From assembly GCF_023277115.1 (NCBI RefSeq), contig NZ_JALQCS010000001.1:862001-926000 (forward strand): a stretch of 64,000 nucleotides of DNA, written 5' to 3'. The notes below the pieces were generated by a model. The model was given only the letters and a program-made list of their open reading frames with translations, was not told the origin of the DNA and did no database searches. Every line of letters starts with the position of its first letter. The first letter of the stretch is position 1. This stretch comes from Acidithiobacillus acidisediminis (GTDB lineage: Bacteria > Pseudomonadota > Gammaproteobacteria > Acidithiobacillales > Acidithiobacillaceae). A program made the translations under genes and the position numbers. Shown piece after piece: positions 34,563 to 45,323 of this stretch.

Positions 34563-35497
34563 TACAGGTCTTCCGGAGCCTCTAATTCCAGGGCTTCCAG
34601 ATACAGATGTGCCATGCCCAGCAAAAACACGACACTCGGCAACAAAAAGGTAAGAATGGCTGCGGCACCCCAAGACAAACGCTGTCCGCTGTGGGTCCAA
34701 TGAACAATGGGTAGCACGGTTTGTTGCCATTGCTGCGCGGCTACATTGAGATTGGGTAGCCAATCGAGAAAGAGGGCTTCGCCACCACCATGATCCAAAA
34801 GAGCGCTGCCCAGAAAAGGGGTCGCCGCAGCCAGGGTCAGGGCGTAGCCACCATACAGAACGAGGATGGTGACAAAGGCGACCGCGCCACTGAGTAGTCC
34901 CAGCAATAGCATCATCAACAATACCGATCCAGGACGTTTTCTCGCGATGGCGATAGTGTGACGCAATGCCTTTGCGACTCCCTCGCCATGCCAGAGTGCG
35001 GGTCCAGAAAGATTGAAGACAATGACTGCCAGGATGAGCAATACCGCATTGAAAAGCATCGCCAGCGGAAACAGTGGCACGACAAGATAAGGGCCAAATG
35101 CAGGCAGTCGAGTCAGGCCAAACCCCAGCATTTCCACCACGCCAATTCCCAGTAGGAGCAATCCCTCCATGACCACCAAAAGCAGCAGTCGGGGCCAGGT
35201 TCGCAGCGCAAATCCCAGGCTATGCCAAATCCCAGGGGTACGCTCGCCGCGGGCATCAAATACCAGCAGTCGACCGGCAGCCAAATAGCCGACCAGAATC
35301 GAGAAGACGAACAGGATGATGCCCAATAGGGCGCCAGCCGCGCTTTCTGCCCAGGCATCGATCGCCTCCCAAATCACGGCACCCAGCAGGATGCTGGCCC
35401 CATATATGGCATTGGGGCGCCACAAGGTAACGCCGCGCAAGGCCTGCAACAGCAGCCCGAAAGAGAGATCGCTATGACTATTCTGCTGGTGAAACAT
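34562..35497 (-). CDS. Multi-pass membrane protein of unknown function
   Basis: 311 residues from the ATG at 35497 (AAGGAAG upstream). About six hydrophobic segments are visible: near residues 30-45, 55-75, 100-120, 130-165, 195-230 and 285-305. The segment ALWHGEGVAKALRHTIAIARKRPG resembles the connecting loop of DUF4013/glycerophosphoryl-type membrane proteins, but I do not recognise the family with confidence. Upstream of a zinc-ribbon gene and divergent from the TetR gene. Confidence 0.65.
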   Translation of the reverse strand: MFHQQNSHSDLSFGLLLQALRGVTLWRPNAIYGASILLGAVIWEAIDAWAESAAGALLGIILFVFSILVGYLAAGRLLVFDARGERTPGIWHSLGFALRTWPRLLLLVVMEGLLLLGIGVVEMLGFGLTRLPAFGPYLVVPLFPLAMLFNAVLLILAVIVFNLSGPALWHGEGVAKALRHTIAIARKRPGSVLLMMLLLGLLSGAVAFVTILVLYGGYALTLAAATPFLGSALLDHGGGEALFLDWLPNLNVAAQQWQQTVLPIVHWTHSGQRLSWGAAAILTFLLPSVVFLLGMAHLYLEALELEAPEDL

Positions 35498-35587
35498 AGA
35501 GCTTCCTTGGGAGAATGTGACGTAGGATAGCAAATGGCGGCGGTGGACGCATTCGCTCGCCTTGTGCGATAGTCCGATGCTAGGCAG

Positions 35588-35605
35588 GCTGACCGACGAG
35601 TCAGT
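35588..35605. promoter_or_regulatory. Palindromic operator upstream of the TetR gene
   Basis: GCTGACCG-AC-GAGTCAGT, an imperfect 18-base palindrome 24 bases before the TetR ATG. It matches the same consensus (ACTGACCG-NN-CGGTCAGT) as the site at 39639-39656. Confidence 0.55.
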
Positions 35606-35628
35606 ATCGGGTGGTTTGGGAATTGTGC

Positions 35629-36264
35629 ATGGGAAATGACGTCATCGGCGCGTGCAGTGAGGGCGACGGTTACCGCAAGATCATTGCGGCGGCCGAAAAG
35701 CTCTTTGCCGACCATGGTTTCGATGCGGTTTCCATGCATGCCATTGCCAGTGCAGCCGGCATCAGCAAGGCCAATATCTACCATTATTTTTCCAATAAGG
35801 ATGCCTTGTATCTCGCGGTCTTGCAGGGTGCCGGCGCGAGCTTGCGAGCCTTGTTGCAAGAGGTGGTAGACAATAACGGTAGTGCCAGTGACGCGCTGCG
35901 TAACTTTGCCGTCCGCCATCTGCAGCATCTGCTTGCGCGCCCTCGCCTGGTACGACTTTTTCTCCGTGAATTGCTGGAAAAGGGCGAACCGCGCGCGCGC
36001 GATCTCGCCGATGCGGGTCTGGCGGACCTTTTTGCCAGCCTGGTGCAGATTTTGCGGCTTGGTCAGGAGCGTGGCGAATTGCGCCCGGACTTCGATCCGG
36101 CCCTAGTGGTGACCATGCTCTTGGGCGCCAACATGATCTTTTTCCAATCCCGAGATCTGTTGCGACAATATCCTACCGTCAGTTTCGTCGACCTGCCCGA
36201 GGAGTATGATCGGGCCATGGTGGACATATTGCTCTCTGGAATTCGTCAACCCTCCCCCGACTAG
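35629..36264 (+). CDS. TetR/AcrR-family transcriptional regulator
   Basis: 211 residues. N-terminal helix-turn-helix: IIAAAEKLFADHGFDAVSMHAIA then GISKANIYHYFSNKDALYLAVL, which is the standard TetR DNA-binding region. The C-terminal ligand domain contains MLLGANMIFFQSRDLLRQY. Related regulators commonly control adaptor/efflux genes. A palindrome just upstream suggests autoregulation. argB follows after 12 bases. Confidence 0.9.
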   Translation: MGNDVIGACSEGDGYRKIIAAAEKLFADHGFDAVSMHAIASAAGISKANIYHYFSNKDALYLAVLQGAGASLRALLQEVVDNNGSASDALRNFAVRHLQHLLARPRLVRLFLRELLEKGEPRARDLADAGLADLFASLVQILRLGQERGELRPDFDPALVVTMLLGANMIFFQSRDLLRQYPTVSFVDLPEEYDRAMVDILLSGIRQPSPD

Positions 36265-37847
<1,583 letters not shown>

Positions 37848-37871
37848 AACCAGACAGAACGGAGGTGTACC

Positions 37872-38510
37872 ATGAAAGTCCGCAAAATCTCCCTGGCGAT
37901 CACGTTGTTGTCCCTCGGCAGCTTCTCTATTGCCAGTCTTGCCGCAGCGCAGTATCACACCTTGCAGGGCAACCCCGATGGTCTCTATCGTATCGATCCT
38001 GCGCATAGTGGCGCCTATTTCACCATCGGCCATGTCGGAATCACCGAGCTCACAGGGCGATTCAACCAAATCTCGGGTACCTATCGCTTCGATGTCCAGG
38101 ACCCGGCCAAGGACCGCGTAGATATCACCATTCCCGTAGCCAGTATCGATACCGACAATCCGGCCCGCGATGCGATTCTTCGCAGTAGCCAGTTCTTTGC
38201 GGCGAAGAAATACCCTGATATTCGTTTCGTCGGCAGCAGCTACCGCGCCACGGGCGCGAAGACCGGACTGCTCACCGGCAAGCTGAGCTTTCATGGAGTC
38301 ACCCATTCAGTGACTTTCCGGGTGCAGGAGATTGGCGCTGGCGATGTGTCGTACCTACCCAAACCCTGGGGGGGATATCTCTCCGGATATGTGGCCCGCA
38401 CCACAATCGAGCGCTCCCATTATGGGCTATTGGCCTATCTACCCCAGGGGCTCTCCAACCGCATCAAGATCAAGGTGGAGATCGAAGGCAAGCGTATCGG
38501 CCCGGCCTGA
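37872..38510 (+). CDS. YceI-family periplasmic lipid-binding protein
   Basis: 212 residues with a signal peptide (hydrophobic core LSLAITLLSLGSFSIASL, cleavage near AAA) and a YceI beta-barrel: YRIDPAHSGAYFTIGHVGI, FDVQDPAKDRVDITIPVASIDT and LTGKLSFHGVTHSV. Family members bind isoprenoids or fatty amides in the periplasm. GGAGGTG ribosome binding site. Convergent with the EmrA-like gene. Confidence 0.9.
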   Translation: MKVRKISLAITLLSLGSFSIASLAAAQYHTLQGNPDGLYRIDPAHSGAYFTIGHVGITELTGRFNQISGTYRFDVQDPAKDRVDITIPVASIDTDNPARDAILRSSQFFAAKKYPDIRFVGSSYRATGAKTGLLTGKLSFHGVTHSVTFRVQEIGAGDVSYLPKPWGGYLSGYVARTTIERSHYGLLAYLPQGLSNRIKIKVEIEGKRIGPA

Positions 38511-38521
38511 CAAACAGCGGG

Positions 38522-39535
38522 TCAGAAGTAGGGTTGCAGGAAGGTCACCCAGCCGGGCACGTTCTTCGTGGTCACGGTAACCGTGGCACTGGTGCCAATC
38601 CGCAAGGGCAGCTTGGGATCTGGATTCAGCACTTCCACTCGTACGGGCACGCGTTGCGTGACCTTGACCCAATTGCCCGTGGCATTTTCTGGGGGCAAGA
38701 GGGAGAAGGCGTTACCGGCACCGCCACTGATGCTCACGACCTGCCCCTGGAAGCTATGGTTGGGGTACATATCGATATTGATCTTCGCCTGTAGACCGGG
38801 ATGAATTCGATCCAGATCGGTCTCCTTATAATTGGCTTCGATCCAGTACGCCTCATTGCCAATCAATGGAAAGAGATCCTGATTGACGGTGACAACATCG
38901 CCGACATGGATTTTGTCGACCTTACTCACCACCCCGTCCATGGGCGCGTACAGGGTGGTCTCGGATAGGTCGAGCTTGGCCATGCGAACCGCCGCCTTGG
39001 CCGCCGCAATCCGCGCCTTGTTGAGGGTGTTCTGGGCGACAGCGCCGGAGAGATTGGCATGATTGGCCTGGATTTGGGCCTGGTACTCTGCCGCTTTGGT
39101 TTGCGCGTTGTCCGCTGCCTGGACCGAGAGATAGCGTTTGGCGGCGAGCGCCTTGGCGCGCTCGGCGTTGCGTGCAGCGTTGGCGTAATTGATCTGGTTG
39201 GCGTGCATCTGTGCTTGCGCGGAGGCAATATTGGCGGCTATGCTCGCCCGTTGCCGTTCTGCCTGTGCCAGTTCCGCCTCGGCCTGCTGCAATTTATATT
39301 CATAGGCGCGTGGGTCGATCTTCAGGAGTTCCTGACCTTTCTTGACGACCTGATTGTCCCGTACGTAGAGCGCGATGACATGGCCGGTAACGCGCGGAGC
39401 GATGTTGACTACATGGGCATGGACGTAGGCGTCGTCGGTGCTGGGGTAGTAATCAGAGATCTGGAAGTAGGCATAGGCGCCAAAGGCAACCAAGACAACG
39501 ATGATGATCACCGCAAATCGTTTGATCCAACGCAT
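38522..39535 (-). CDS. emrA: EmrA/HlyD-type membrane fusion adaptor
   Basis: 337 residues: one N-terminal membrane anchor (FAVIIIVVLVAFGAYAYF), the STDDAYVHAHVVNIAPRVTG biotinyl-lipoyl start, a long alpha-helical hairpin rich in Ala/Gln (residues ~80-190), and the return strand TTLYAPMDGVVSKV. EmrA-class proteins bridge an inner-membrane MFS pump to TolC. No pump or channel gene is adjacent; the EmrB-like protein at 12.8 kb is the only candidate partner here. Its divergent promoter region holds a TetR-like operator. Confidence 0.9.
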   Translation of the reverse strand: MRWIKRFAVIIIVVLVAFGAYAYFQISDYYPSTDDAYVHAHVVNIAPRVTGHVIALYVRDNQVVKKGQELLKIDPRAYEYKLQQAEAELAQAERQRASIAANIASAQAQMHANQINYANAARNAERAKALAAKRYLSVQAADNAQTKAAEYQAQIQANHANLSGAVAQNTLNKARIAAAKAAVRMAKLDLSETTLYAPMDGVVSKVDKIHVGDVVTVNQDLFPLIGNEAYWIEANYKETDLDRIHPGLQAKINIDMYPNHSFQGQVVSISGGAGNAFSLLPPENATGNWVKVTQRVPVRVEVLNPDPKLPLRIGTSATVTVTTKNVPGWVTFLQPYF

Positions 39536-39612
39536 GGCGATTTCTCTTCTCCCGCAGCAAACCCCGAGCTTCTACAATACTGCTTTGTTCCCGCTGGCGC
39601 GGGTAACAGGCT

Positions 39613-39656
39613 TTGACGCAATTCGTAACAAAAGACATACTGACCGTTCGGTCGAT
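39613..39656 (+). promoter_or_regulatory. pagL promoter with a TetR-type operator, shared with divergent emrA
   Basis: TTGACG (39613-39618) and CATACT (39636-39641) lie 17 bases apart. Overlapping and directly downstream of the -10 is ACTGACCG-TT-CGGTCGAT (39639-39656), whose core GACCGTTCGGTC is a perfect palindrome. It matches the operator before the TetR gene at 35588-35605. Confidence 0.6.
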
Positions 39657-39718
39657 AAGGTAGCGCATGGCGCGCTGCTGGGCAAGTCATTTTTCAGTAG
39701 AGATAAAAGGAGCATGGA

Positions 39719-40264
39719 ATGGGGATTTTTCGTACCAGGACTTGGGTGATGGCATTGGCTGCGCTGGCCTTCGCGCCCGTTGCCAGCGCCGAAGGTTTGC
39801 ATGTCATTCAGGGTGGCCCCGCTTACCTCAGTGCGGGTGTGGGGATATTCAACGGTGTCGGAGTTCGCCCGATTTCCGGCCCGAATCCGCGCGTACCCGA
39901 GATCAACGTCGAATACCAGTCTGCCTCCAAACTCTTTGGTATTGGCGCGGCCTGGGGTCTGATGGCCAATACCCGCGGTGGCTTCATGGGCTATACCGGC
40001 TTCTATTCAGACATTGCCTGGGATCGTTGGGTGCTCACGCCAATGCTCGGTTTTGGCGGCTATGATGCCGGCAATGGCAAGCAACTAGGCAGCATCTTTG
40101 AATTTCGTCTAGAGCTGGGGCTGGCCTACCAGTTCGCCAATGGCGGGCGTTTGGGCCTCAAGATCGCCCATATCTCCAATGCCTACATCGTCTCCCAGGA
40201 TCCGGGGGAGAACGAGGCCCTGGTTACCTATTCCTTCCCCTTATCCTTCGGCGATCATGGCTGA
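39719..40264 (+). CDS. pagL: Lipid A 3-O-deacylase (PagL-like)
   Basis: 181 residues with a signal peptide ending near ASA. The C-terminal stretch GGRLGLKIAHISNAYI followed by DPGENEALVTYSFPL carries the His-x-Ser pair and nearby Glu of the PagL catalytic triad; the protein would be an outer-membrane eight-strand barrel that removes the 3-O acyl chain of lipid A. AAGGAG precedes the ATG at 39719 by six bases. Divergent from emrA with a shared control region. Confidence 0.82.
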   Translation: MGIFRTRTWVMALAALAFAPVASAEGLHVIQGGPAYLSAGVGIFNGVGVRPISGPNPRVPEINVEYQSASKLFGIGAAWGLMANTRGGFMGYTGFYSDIAWDRWVLTPMLGFGGYDAGNGKQLGSIFEFRLELGLAYQFANGGRLGLKIAHISNAYIVSQDPGENEALVTYSFPLSFGDHG

Positions 40265-40286
40265 AGACTAGACAGCGGGCGGGCGC

Positions 40287-41234
40287 TCATCCCGCCGCTT
40301 GCAAGCCCAGCTTGGCGAAGAGCTGAGCGTCGTGATCCGTACTCGCGTTATCGGTAGTCAGCAGGCGATCACCGAGGAAGATGCTGTTGGCACCTGCCAG
40401 GAAGGCCAAAGCCTGCAGACTGTCACTCATCTTTTCGCGTCCTGCTGCCAGGCGCACATAGCTCGTGGGAAAGAGAATCCTCGCCACCGCAATGGTACGT
40501 ACGAATTCGATCTCGTCGATGGGCTCGGCCTCTGCCAAGGGAGTCCCGGCGATGGGAACGAGGGCGTTAATGGGAATGCTCTCCGGCACGGGGTCCAAGG
40601 CGGCCAGGCTTTGCAATAGACGGGCGCGGTCGCGGCGGCTTTCCCCCATCCCCAAGATTCCGCCACTACAGACCTTGATTCCGGCATCGCGCACCGCCGC
40701 CAGGGTGTCGAGGCGTTCGGCAAAACTGCGTGTCTGAATCACGGCGCCATAATATTCCGGAGAGGTATCGAGATTATGGTTGTAGTAATCCAGCCCGGCT
40801 GCGGCGAGTTGCTCTGCCTGTCCAGCTTTGAGCATGCCCAGGGTGACGCAGGTTTCCAGTCCAATTTCCTTTACGGCCTGCACCATCTCTGCCACCCGGT
40901 CCAGATCACGCTGGTGTGGGCTGCGCCAAGCGGCGCCCATGCAGAAACGCTGCGCGCCCCCCGCCTTGGCAGCCTGCGCCGCAGCGATGACCTCGTCCAG
41001 GGGAAGGAGCGGGGTAACAGGAAGCTTGGCCTGATGGTGAACACTCTGCGCACAGTAGCCACAGTCTTCCGGGCAGGCGCCGGTCTTGATCGACAGGAGC
41101 GTTGAACATTGCAGTTCCGTGGCGCGGAAGTGGGTACGATGCACTTGCTGTGCTTGAAAGAGAAGATCGGGAAATGGCAGGGCAAAGAGCGCAAGAATGT
41201 CATCCAGGGCATTGCCAGAAGCGTGATCGGTCAT
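40287..41234 (-). CDS. bioB: Biotin synthase
   Basis: Radical-SAM enzyme inserting sulfur into dethiobiotin. 315 residues from the ATG at 41234 (a TTG five codons upstream is also possible). The 4Fe-4S motif is [14 protein letters not shown]; the 2Fe-2S ligands and [15 protein letters not shown] are present, as is [17 protein letters not shown]. Separate from the bioFHCD operon 10 kb away. Downstream of yggT in a minus-strand run beginning at yggS. Confidence 0.95.
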   Translation of the reverse strand: MTDHASGNALDDILALFALPFPDLLFQAQQVHRTHFRATELQCSTLLSIKTGACPEDCGYCAQSVHHQAKLPVTPLLPLDEVIAAAQAAKAGGAQRFCMGAAWRSPHQRDLDRVAEMVQAVKEIGLETCVTLGMLKAGQAEQLAAAGLDYYNHNLDTSPEYYGAVIQTRSFAERLDTLAAVRDAGIKVCSGGILGMGESRRDRARLLQSLAALDPVPESIPINALVPIAGTPLAEAEPIDEIEFVRTIAVARILFPTSYVRLAAGREKMSDSLQALAFLAGANSIFLGDRLLTTDNASTDHDAQLFAKLGLQAAG

Positions 41235-41276
41235 GACGGGATATTCCAAAATAGATGACTGGATAGATTGCTGTAG

Positions 41277-41546
41277 TTAAAGGCTGCCAAAAAACAAGCG
41301 CGGAAGAAGCATTTTCGCAGCCTCGATGAGCAGCATGGCGACCAGAGGACTGAGATCGATGCCACCCAGATTCGGTAGATGCCGTTGCAGTGGGCGGAGG
41401 ATTGGATCGGTAACGCGATCAAGAAAACGCACAATCGGGTTGTAGGGATTGGGTTGCACCCAGGACAGGATGGCGCGCAGGAAGATCGCCCAGAACAGTA
41501 AGGTCAGGGCCAATTCGAGCAGGCGGTACAGGTCAAAGAGCAGCAT
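41277..41546 (-). CDS. yggT: YggT-family integral membrane protein
   Basis: 89 residues with two hydrophobic segments and the family core WVQPNPYNPIVRFLDRVTDPILRP. Role unclear in most bacteria (linked to osmotic shock and to cell-division or plastid membrane proteins). Two bases after proC, the usual yggS-proC-yggT order. Confidence 0.9.
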   Translation of the reverse strand: MLLFDLYRLLELALTLLFWAIFLRAILSWVQPNPYNPIVRFLDRVTDPILRPLQRHLPNLGGIDLSPLVAMLLIEAAKMLLPRLFFGSL

Positions 41547-41548
41547 GC

Positions 41549-42373
41549 TCAGAGCTCTTTGGCGAGGGTGTTCGCCAATTCCTGGCTGCGCGCGCTAGCG
41601 GCATCCAGGGCCCGCTTGGCGAGGGGGCGCAGCGCCTCCTCCCAAACCGCCAGACCTGCTGCGGTGGTTCCCCCCGGGCTGGTCACTTGATGGCGCAGCA
41701 GGGTCGGCGCCAATTCGCTCTGCACTGCGAGCTCCGCTGCTCCGCGCAGGGTGGCGAGGGCCAGGCGCCGCGCCTGATCGCGATACAAGCCTCCGGCTAC
41801 GGCAGCGTCCTCCAGGGCCTCCAGGAACAGAAACACATAGGCCGGCCCGCTACCCGCGAGGGCGGTGGCCATGTCCATGCTCTCTTCGTCCGGCAGCCAT
41901 TCCGCCAGACCAGTGCTTTGTACCAGAGTCTCCGCCTGCTTGCGCCGCTCTGCCCCGACGTTCGGCGGCGCGTATAAGGTGCTGGCGCCAGCACCGATCT
42001 GGCTCGGGGTGTTGGGCATGACCCGCAGGACATCCACGTCGGGGACCAGCTGCTGCAGAGCACTGACGCGAATGCCAGCAGCGACGGAGATGAGCAGGGC
42101 TTGGGCGTCGCGCAGGGGCTGCGCCCAGGCGCTCAGTACCGCGCGTATCTGCTTGGGCTTGGCGGCATAGACGACGATGGCACCCGTCGGGAGCGCGCAG
42201 GGCTCGGCATTGCAGCTCTGTATGCCAAATTCCGCCGCCAGGGCATCGCGACGCTGCGGATGCGGGGCGTGCACTTGGATCTTCTGGGCCGGGAAACCCT
42301 GCTTGCGGATTCCGGCGATGAGGGCGCGGGCCATGTTCCCCGCCCCAAGAAATACGATATTCTGCTCTTGCAA
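41549..42373 (-). CDS. proC: Pyrroline-5-carboxylate reductase
   Basis: Last step of proline synthesis, NAD(P)H-dependent. 274 residues with IVFLGAGNMARALIAGI (Rossmann), RVMPNTPSQIGAGA and ALAGSGPAYVFLFLEAL, plus the C-terminal RHQVTSPGGTTAAGL. It starts with TTG immediately after the yggS stop. proB is present at 59.7 kb. Confidence 0.95.
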   Translation of the reverse strand: MQEQNIVFLGAGNMARALIAGIRKQGFPAQKIQVHAPHPQRRDALAAEFGIQSCNAEPCALPTGAIVVYAAKPKQIRAVLSAWAQPLRDAQALLISVAAGIRVSALQQLVPDVDVLRVMPNTPSQIGAGASTLYAPPNVGAERRKQAETLVQSTGLAEWLPDEESMDMATALAGSGPAYVFLFLEALEDAAVAGGLYRDQARRLALATLRGAAELAVQSELAPTLLRHQVTSPGGTTAAGLAVWEEALRPLAKRALDAASARSQELANTLAKEL

Positions 42374-43036
42374 TTACGGCTCCTTGGAACGCGCGCCAAA
42401 GAGCGCAGTCCCCAGTCGAATTTCGGTCGCCCCGTGGGCCAAGGCCTGAGGATAGTCGTCTGAGGTGCCCATGGAAAGGGTATCGATGCGTTCCTGCGGG
42501 AATTGTGCTTGCAATTGGCCATACCATTCCCGCATCTGGGCAAAATTCTGCTGGGCCTGTTCCAGTTCGGGATGCACCAGGGCCATCAGCCCGCGTAGGC
42601 GTAGATTCTTGCTGGCAACAATAGCCTGTGCCAAGGCAGGAATGTTGCCGGGGGCGGCGCCGCCCTTACTCTCTTCCCCACTGGCTGCAACCTCGATCAG
42701 CACCTGCAGTGGCGGCAGACCACTCCGCTCGCGCTCCAGGCGCTCGACCAGCAATGCGCGATCGACGCTCTCGACCCAATCGAAGTGCCGCGCAATGTCC
42801 CGCGTTTTATTGCGTTGAATGCGGCCAATGAAGTGCCAACAGAGCGGTAAATCTGCCAGCGCAGTCATTTTCTCCAGCGCTTCTTGGAGGTAATTTTCGC
42901 CAAAATGGCGCACGCCCAACTGGTACGCCGTGCGCAGCCGCTCCGCCTCCACCCGTTTGCTCACGGCCAGCAGGCGCGTTGATGGGTAATTACGTAGCTC
43001 GTCATTCAGGGATTGCAGGCGCTTGCCGAGGTCCAT
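42374..43036 (-). CDS. yggS: PLP homeostasis protein (YggS/PLPBP)
   Basis: 220 residues. Single-domain PLP-binding barrel; the PLP lysine is in LLAVSKRVEAE, followed by HFGENYLQEALEK, WHFIGRIQRNK and SMGTSDDYPQALAHGATEIRLGTALFG. Maintains free PLP and amino-acid pools. First gene of the yggS-proC-yggT run, divergent from pilT. Confidence 0.94.
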   Translation of the reverse strand: MDLGKRLQSLNDELRNYPSTRLLAVSKRVEAERLRTAYQLGVRHFGENYLQEALEKMTALADLPLCWHFIGRIQRNKTRDIARHFDWVESVDRALLVERLERERSGLPPLQVLIEVAASGEESKGGAAPGNIPALAQAIVASKNLRLRGLMALVHPELEQAQQNFAQMREWYGQLQAQFPQERIDTLSMGTSDDYPQALAHGATEIRLGTALFGARSKEP

Positions 43037-43044
43037 GGTATCTC

Positions 43045-43074
43045 TTGGGCGGAATTCAAAAGCTCGACTATAGT
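43045..43074 (+). promoter_or_regulatory. Candidate pilTU promoter
   Basis: TTGGGC (43045-43050) and TATAGT (43069-43074) separated by 18 bases, 39 bases before the pilT ATG. Confidence 0.45.
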
Positions 43075-43113
43075 AAGGGCTTATCGCTGGTTCCCCAAAT
43101 GAGGACGTCGCAG

Positions 43114-44172
43114 ATGAGCCAAATGGATGTGACCGATCTGCTCGGTTTTGCGGTAAAGAATAATGCCTCGGATATCCATATTTCTTCCGGCCTGCCGCCT
43201 ATGGTGCGCATCAATGGCGAAATCAAGCCGGTCAATGTGCCGCCGCTCTCGAAGGAGGTGGTGCATGCCATGATTTACGACATCATGAATGACGCCCAGC
43301 GCAAATGGTATGAAGAGAACCTGGAAATCGATTTTGCCATTGACGTGCCGCAGGTGGCGCGCTTCCGGATCAATGCCTTTCAGCAGGACCGCGGCCCGGC
43401 TGCCGCCTTTCGTACCATTCCGGCCAAGGTCTTGAGCCTGGAGGAATTGAATGCGCCCACGGTGTTCAAGGAGATCATCGACGTGCCGCGTGGCTTGGTT
43501 CTGGTCACCGGACCGACGGGCTCCGGTAAGTCCACCACCCTGGCGGCGATGGTCAATCACATCAATGGCAACCGTCACGACCATATCATTACCATTGAGG
43601 ATCCGATCGAGTTTTTGCATACCCCGAACAAATGCCTCATCAATCAGCGTGAGGTCGGCCCCAATACCAAGTCCTTCGAGAACGCACTGCGCTCGGCCCT
43701 GCGTGAGGACCCGGACGTGATTCTGGTGGGCGAATTGCGTGATCTGGAGACCATGCGCCTGGCCTTGACCGCGGCCGAGACCGGCCACGTGGTCTTTGGT
43801 ACCCTGCACACCAGTTCGGCACCCAAGACCATCGACCGTATCATCGACTCCTTTCCCGGCGGGGAAAAGGACATGGTGCGCGCCATGCTCTCGGAATCGT
43901 TGCGTGCCGTCATCGCCCAGACCCTGATTCCTACGGCTGACCACCGGGGCCGGGTAGCGGCGCATGAGATCATGATTGCCAATCCGGCGATCCGTAACCT
44001 GATACGCGAAAACAAGGTGGCGCAGATGTATTCCGTCATCCAAACGGGACAGAACCAGGGCATGCAGACGCTGGATCAATGCCTCGGCAACTTGTTGCGC
44101 GCCCATCAGATCAGTCGCGATGATGCCTTGCGTCGCGCGCAGAACAAAGAAAGCTTTGCCAATGTCGCCTGA
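43114..44172 (+). CDS. pilT: Type IV pilus retraction ATPase PilT
   Basis: 352 residues from the ATG at 43114, which has a GAGGA site. Marks: MDVTDLLGFAVKNNASDIHI, Walker A GPTGSGKST, Asp box ITIEDPIEFLH, Walker B DPDVILVGELRD and His box FGTLHTSSA; the C-terminal AIRNLIRE is the retraction motif. Powers pilus disassembly for twitching and attachment, relevant to a mineral-attached cell. Followed by pilU after 14 bases. Confidence 0.95.
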   Translation: MSQMDVTDLLGFAVKNNASDIHISSGLPPMVRINGEIKPVNVPPLSKEVVHAMIYDIMNDAQRKWYEENLEIDFAIDVPQVARFRINAFQQDRGPAAAFRTIPAKVLSLEELNAPTVFKEIIDVPRGLVLVTGPTGSGKSTTLAAMVNHINGNRHDHIITIEDPIEFLHTPNKCLINQREVGPNTKSFENALRSALREDPDVILVGELRDLETMRLALTAAETGHVVFGTLHTSSAPKTIDRIIDSFPGGEKDMVRAMLSESLRAVIAQTLIPTADHRGRVAAHEIMIANPAIRNLIRENKVAQMYSVIQTGQNQGMQTLDQCLGNLLRAHQISRDDALRRAQNKESFANVA

Positions 44173-44186
44173 CGGGAGAACCTTAG

Positions 44187-45323
44187 ATGCCAGTGCTTGA
44201 CGAACTTCTGCGCATGATGGTGCAGAAAAACGGCTCGGATCTGTATTTTACTGTTGGCTCGCCACCCGTAATCAAGATCGACGGGCGTGCCATCCCGGTG
44301 GGGGAAGAGCCCTTGAAACCGGCGCAGAGCCTAGCTTTGGCCAAGGAAATCCTGGGCCTGGAACGGCTGCAGGATTTTCAGCACGAAAAGGAAGCCAATC
44401 TCGCCCTGTCCGTACCTGGGGTCGGTCGCTTCCGCGTCAATGGATTTTTCCAGCGGAATGAGATTTCCTTTGTCATCCGCGCCATCAAGACCCAGATTCC
44501 GACCTTGGATCAATTGCACATGCCGCCGATTCTGAAGGATCTGGCGATGACCTCGCGCGGTCTGGTGCTTTTCGTCGGTGCTACCGGGTCAGGAAAAAGT
44601 ACCTCGCTGGCTTCCATGCTGCAGCATCGCAATGCGAGTTCGGCGGGGCATATTCTGACCATCGAAGACCCCATCGAATATCTACACAAGAATATCAAAT
44701 CGATCGTCAATCAGCGGGAAGTCGGTATCGATACCCGCAGTTATGAGAATGCCTTGGAGAATGCCCTGCGTGAGGCGCCGGACGTCATCCTGATCGGTGA
44801 GGTGCGCAGCCGCGATACCATGGAACATGCCGTGGCCTATGCAGAAACCGGTCACCTGTGCATGTCGACCTTGCATGCGAACAATGCCAATCAGGCGGTA
44901 GAGCGCATCATCAATTTTTTCCCGGAAGAGCGAAAAAGGCAGTTGCTCATGGATCTCTCCCTGAATCTTCGGGCGGTGGTTTCGCAACGCCTACTGCCAC
45001 TCAAGGGCCGCTCGGGACGGATTGCCGCCATGGAGGTGCTGATCAACACCCCGACCATCGCCGACCTCATTTATCGGGGCGAGGTGGGTCTGCTCAAGGA
45101 CGCGATGGCGCGTCCCAACGATGTCGGGATGCAGACCTTCGACCAGTCTATCGTCAAACTGTACATGGATGGTTTGATCGAGTACCAGGATGCGATTCGT
45201 GCTGCGGATTCGCAAAATGACCTGCGCCTGTCCATCAAGATGGAATGTATGAAGCGCGGCCTGGAAGATCCGGGAGCCAAGGCTGAGGGCGCAATGAATT
45301 GGCGGATCAGCGGGGATAGCTGA
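44187..45323 (+). CDS. pilU: PilT-like ATPase PilU
   Basis: 378 residues: MMVQKNGSDLYFTVGSPPVIKIDG, Walker A GATGSGKSTS, IEDPIEYLHKN, Walker B APDVILIGEVRS, and MSTLHANNA. PilU assists PilT-driven retraction. Shares the pilT operon; the next gene begins at its last stop base (TGATG). Confidence 0.94.
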   Translation: MPVLDELLRMMVQKNGSDLYFTVGSPPVIKIDGRAIPVGEEPLKPAQSLALAKEILGLERLQDFQHEKEANLALSVPGVGRFRVNGFFQRNEISFVIRAIKTQIPTLDQLHMPPILKDLAMTSRGLVLFVGATGSGKSTSLASMLQHRNASSAGHILTIEDPIEYLHKNIKSIVNQREVGIDTRSYENALENALREAPDVILIGEVRSRDTMEHAVAYAETGHLCMSTLHANNANQAVERIINFFPEERKRQLLMDLSLNLRAVVSQRLLPLKGRSGRIAAMEVLINTPTIADLIYRGEVGLLKDAMARPNDVGMQTFDQSIVKLYMDGLIEYQDAIRAADSQNDLRLSIKMECMKRGLEDPGAKAEGAMNWRISGDS

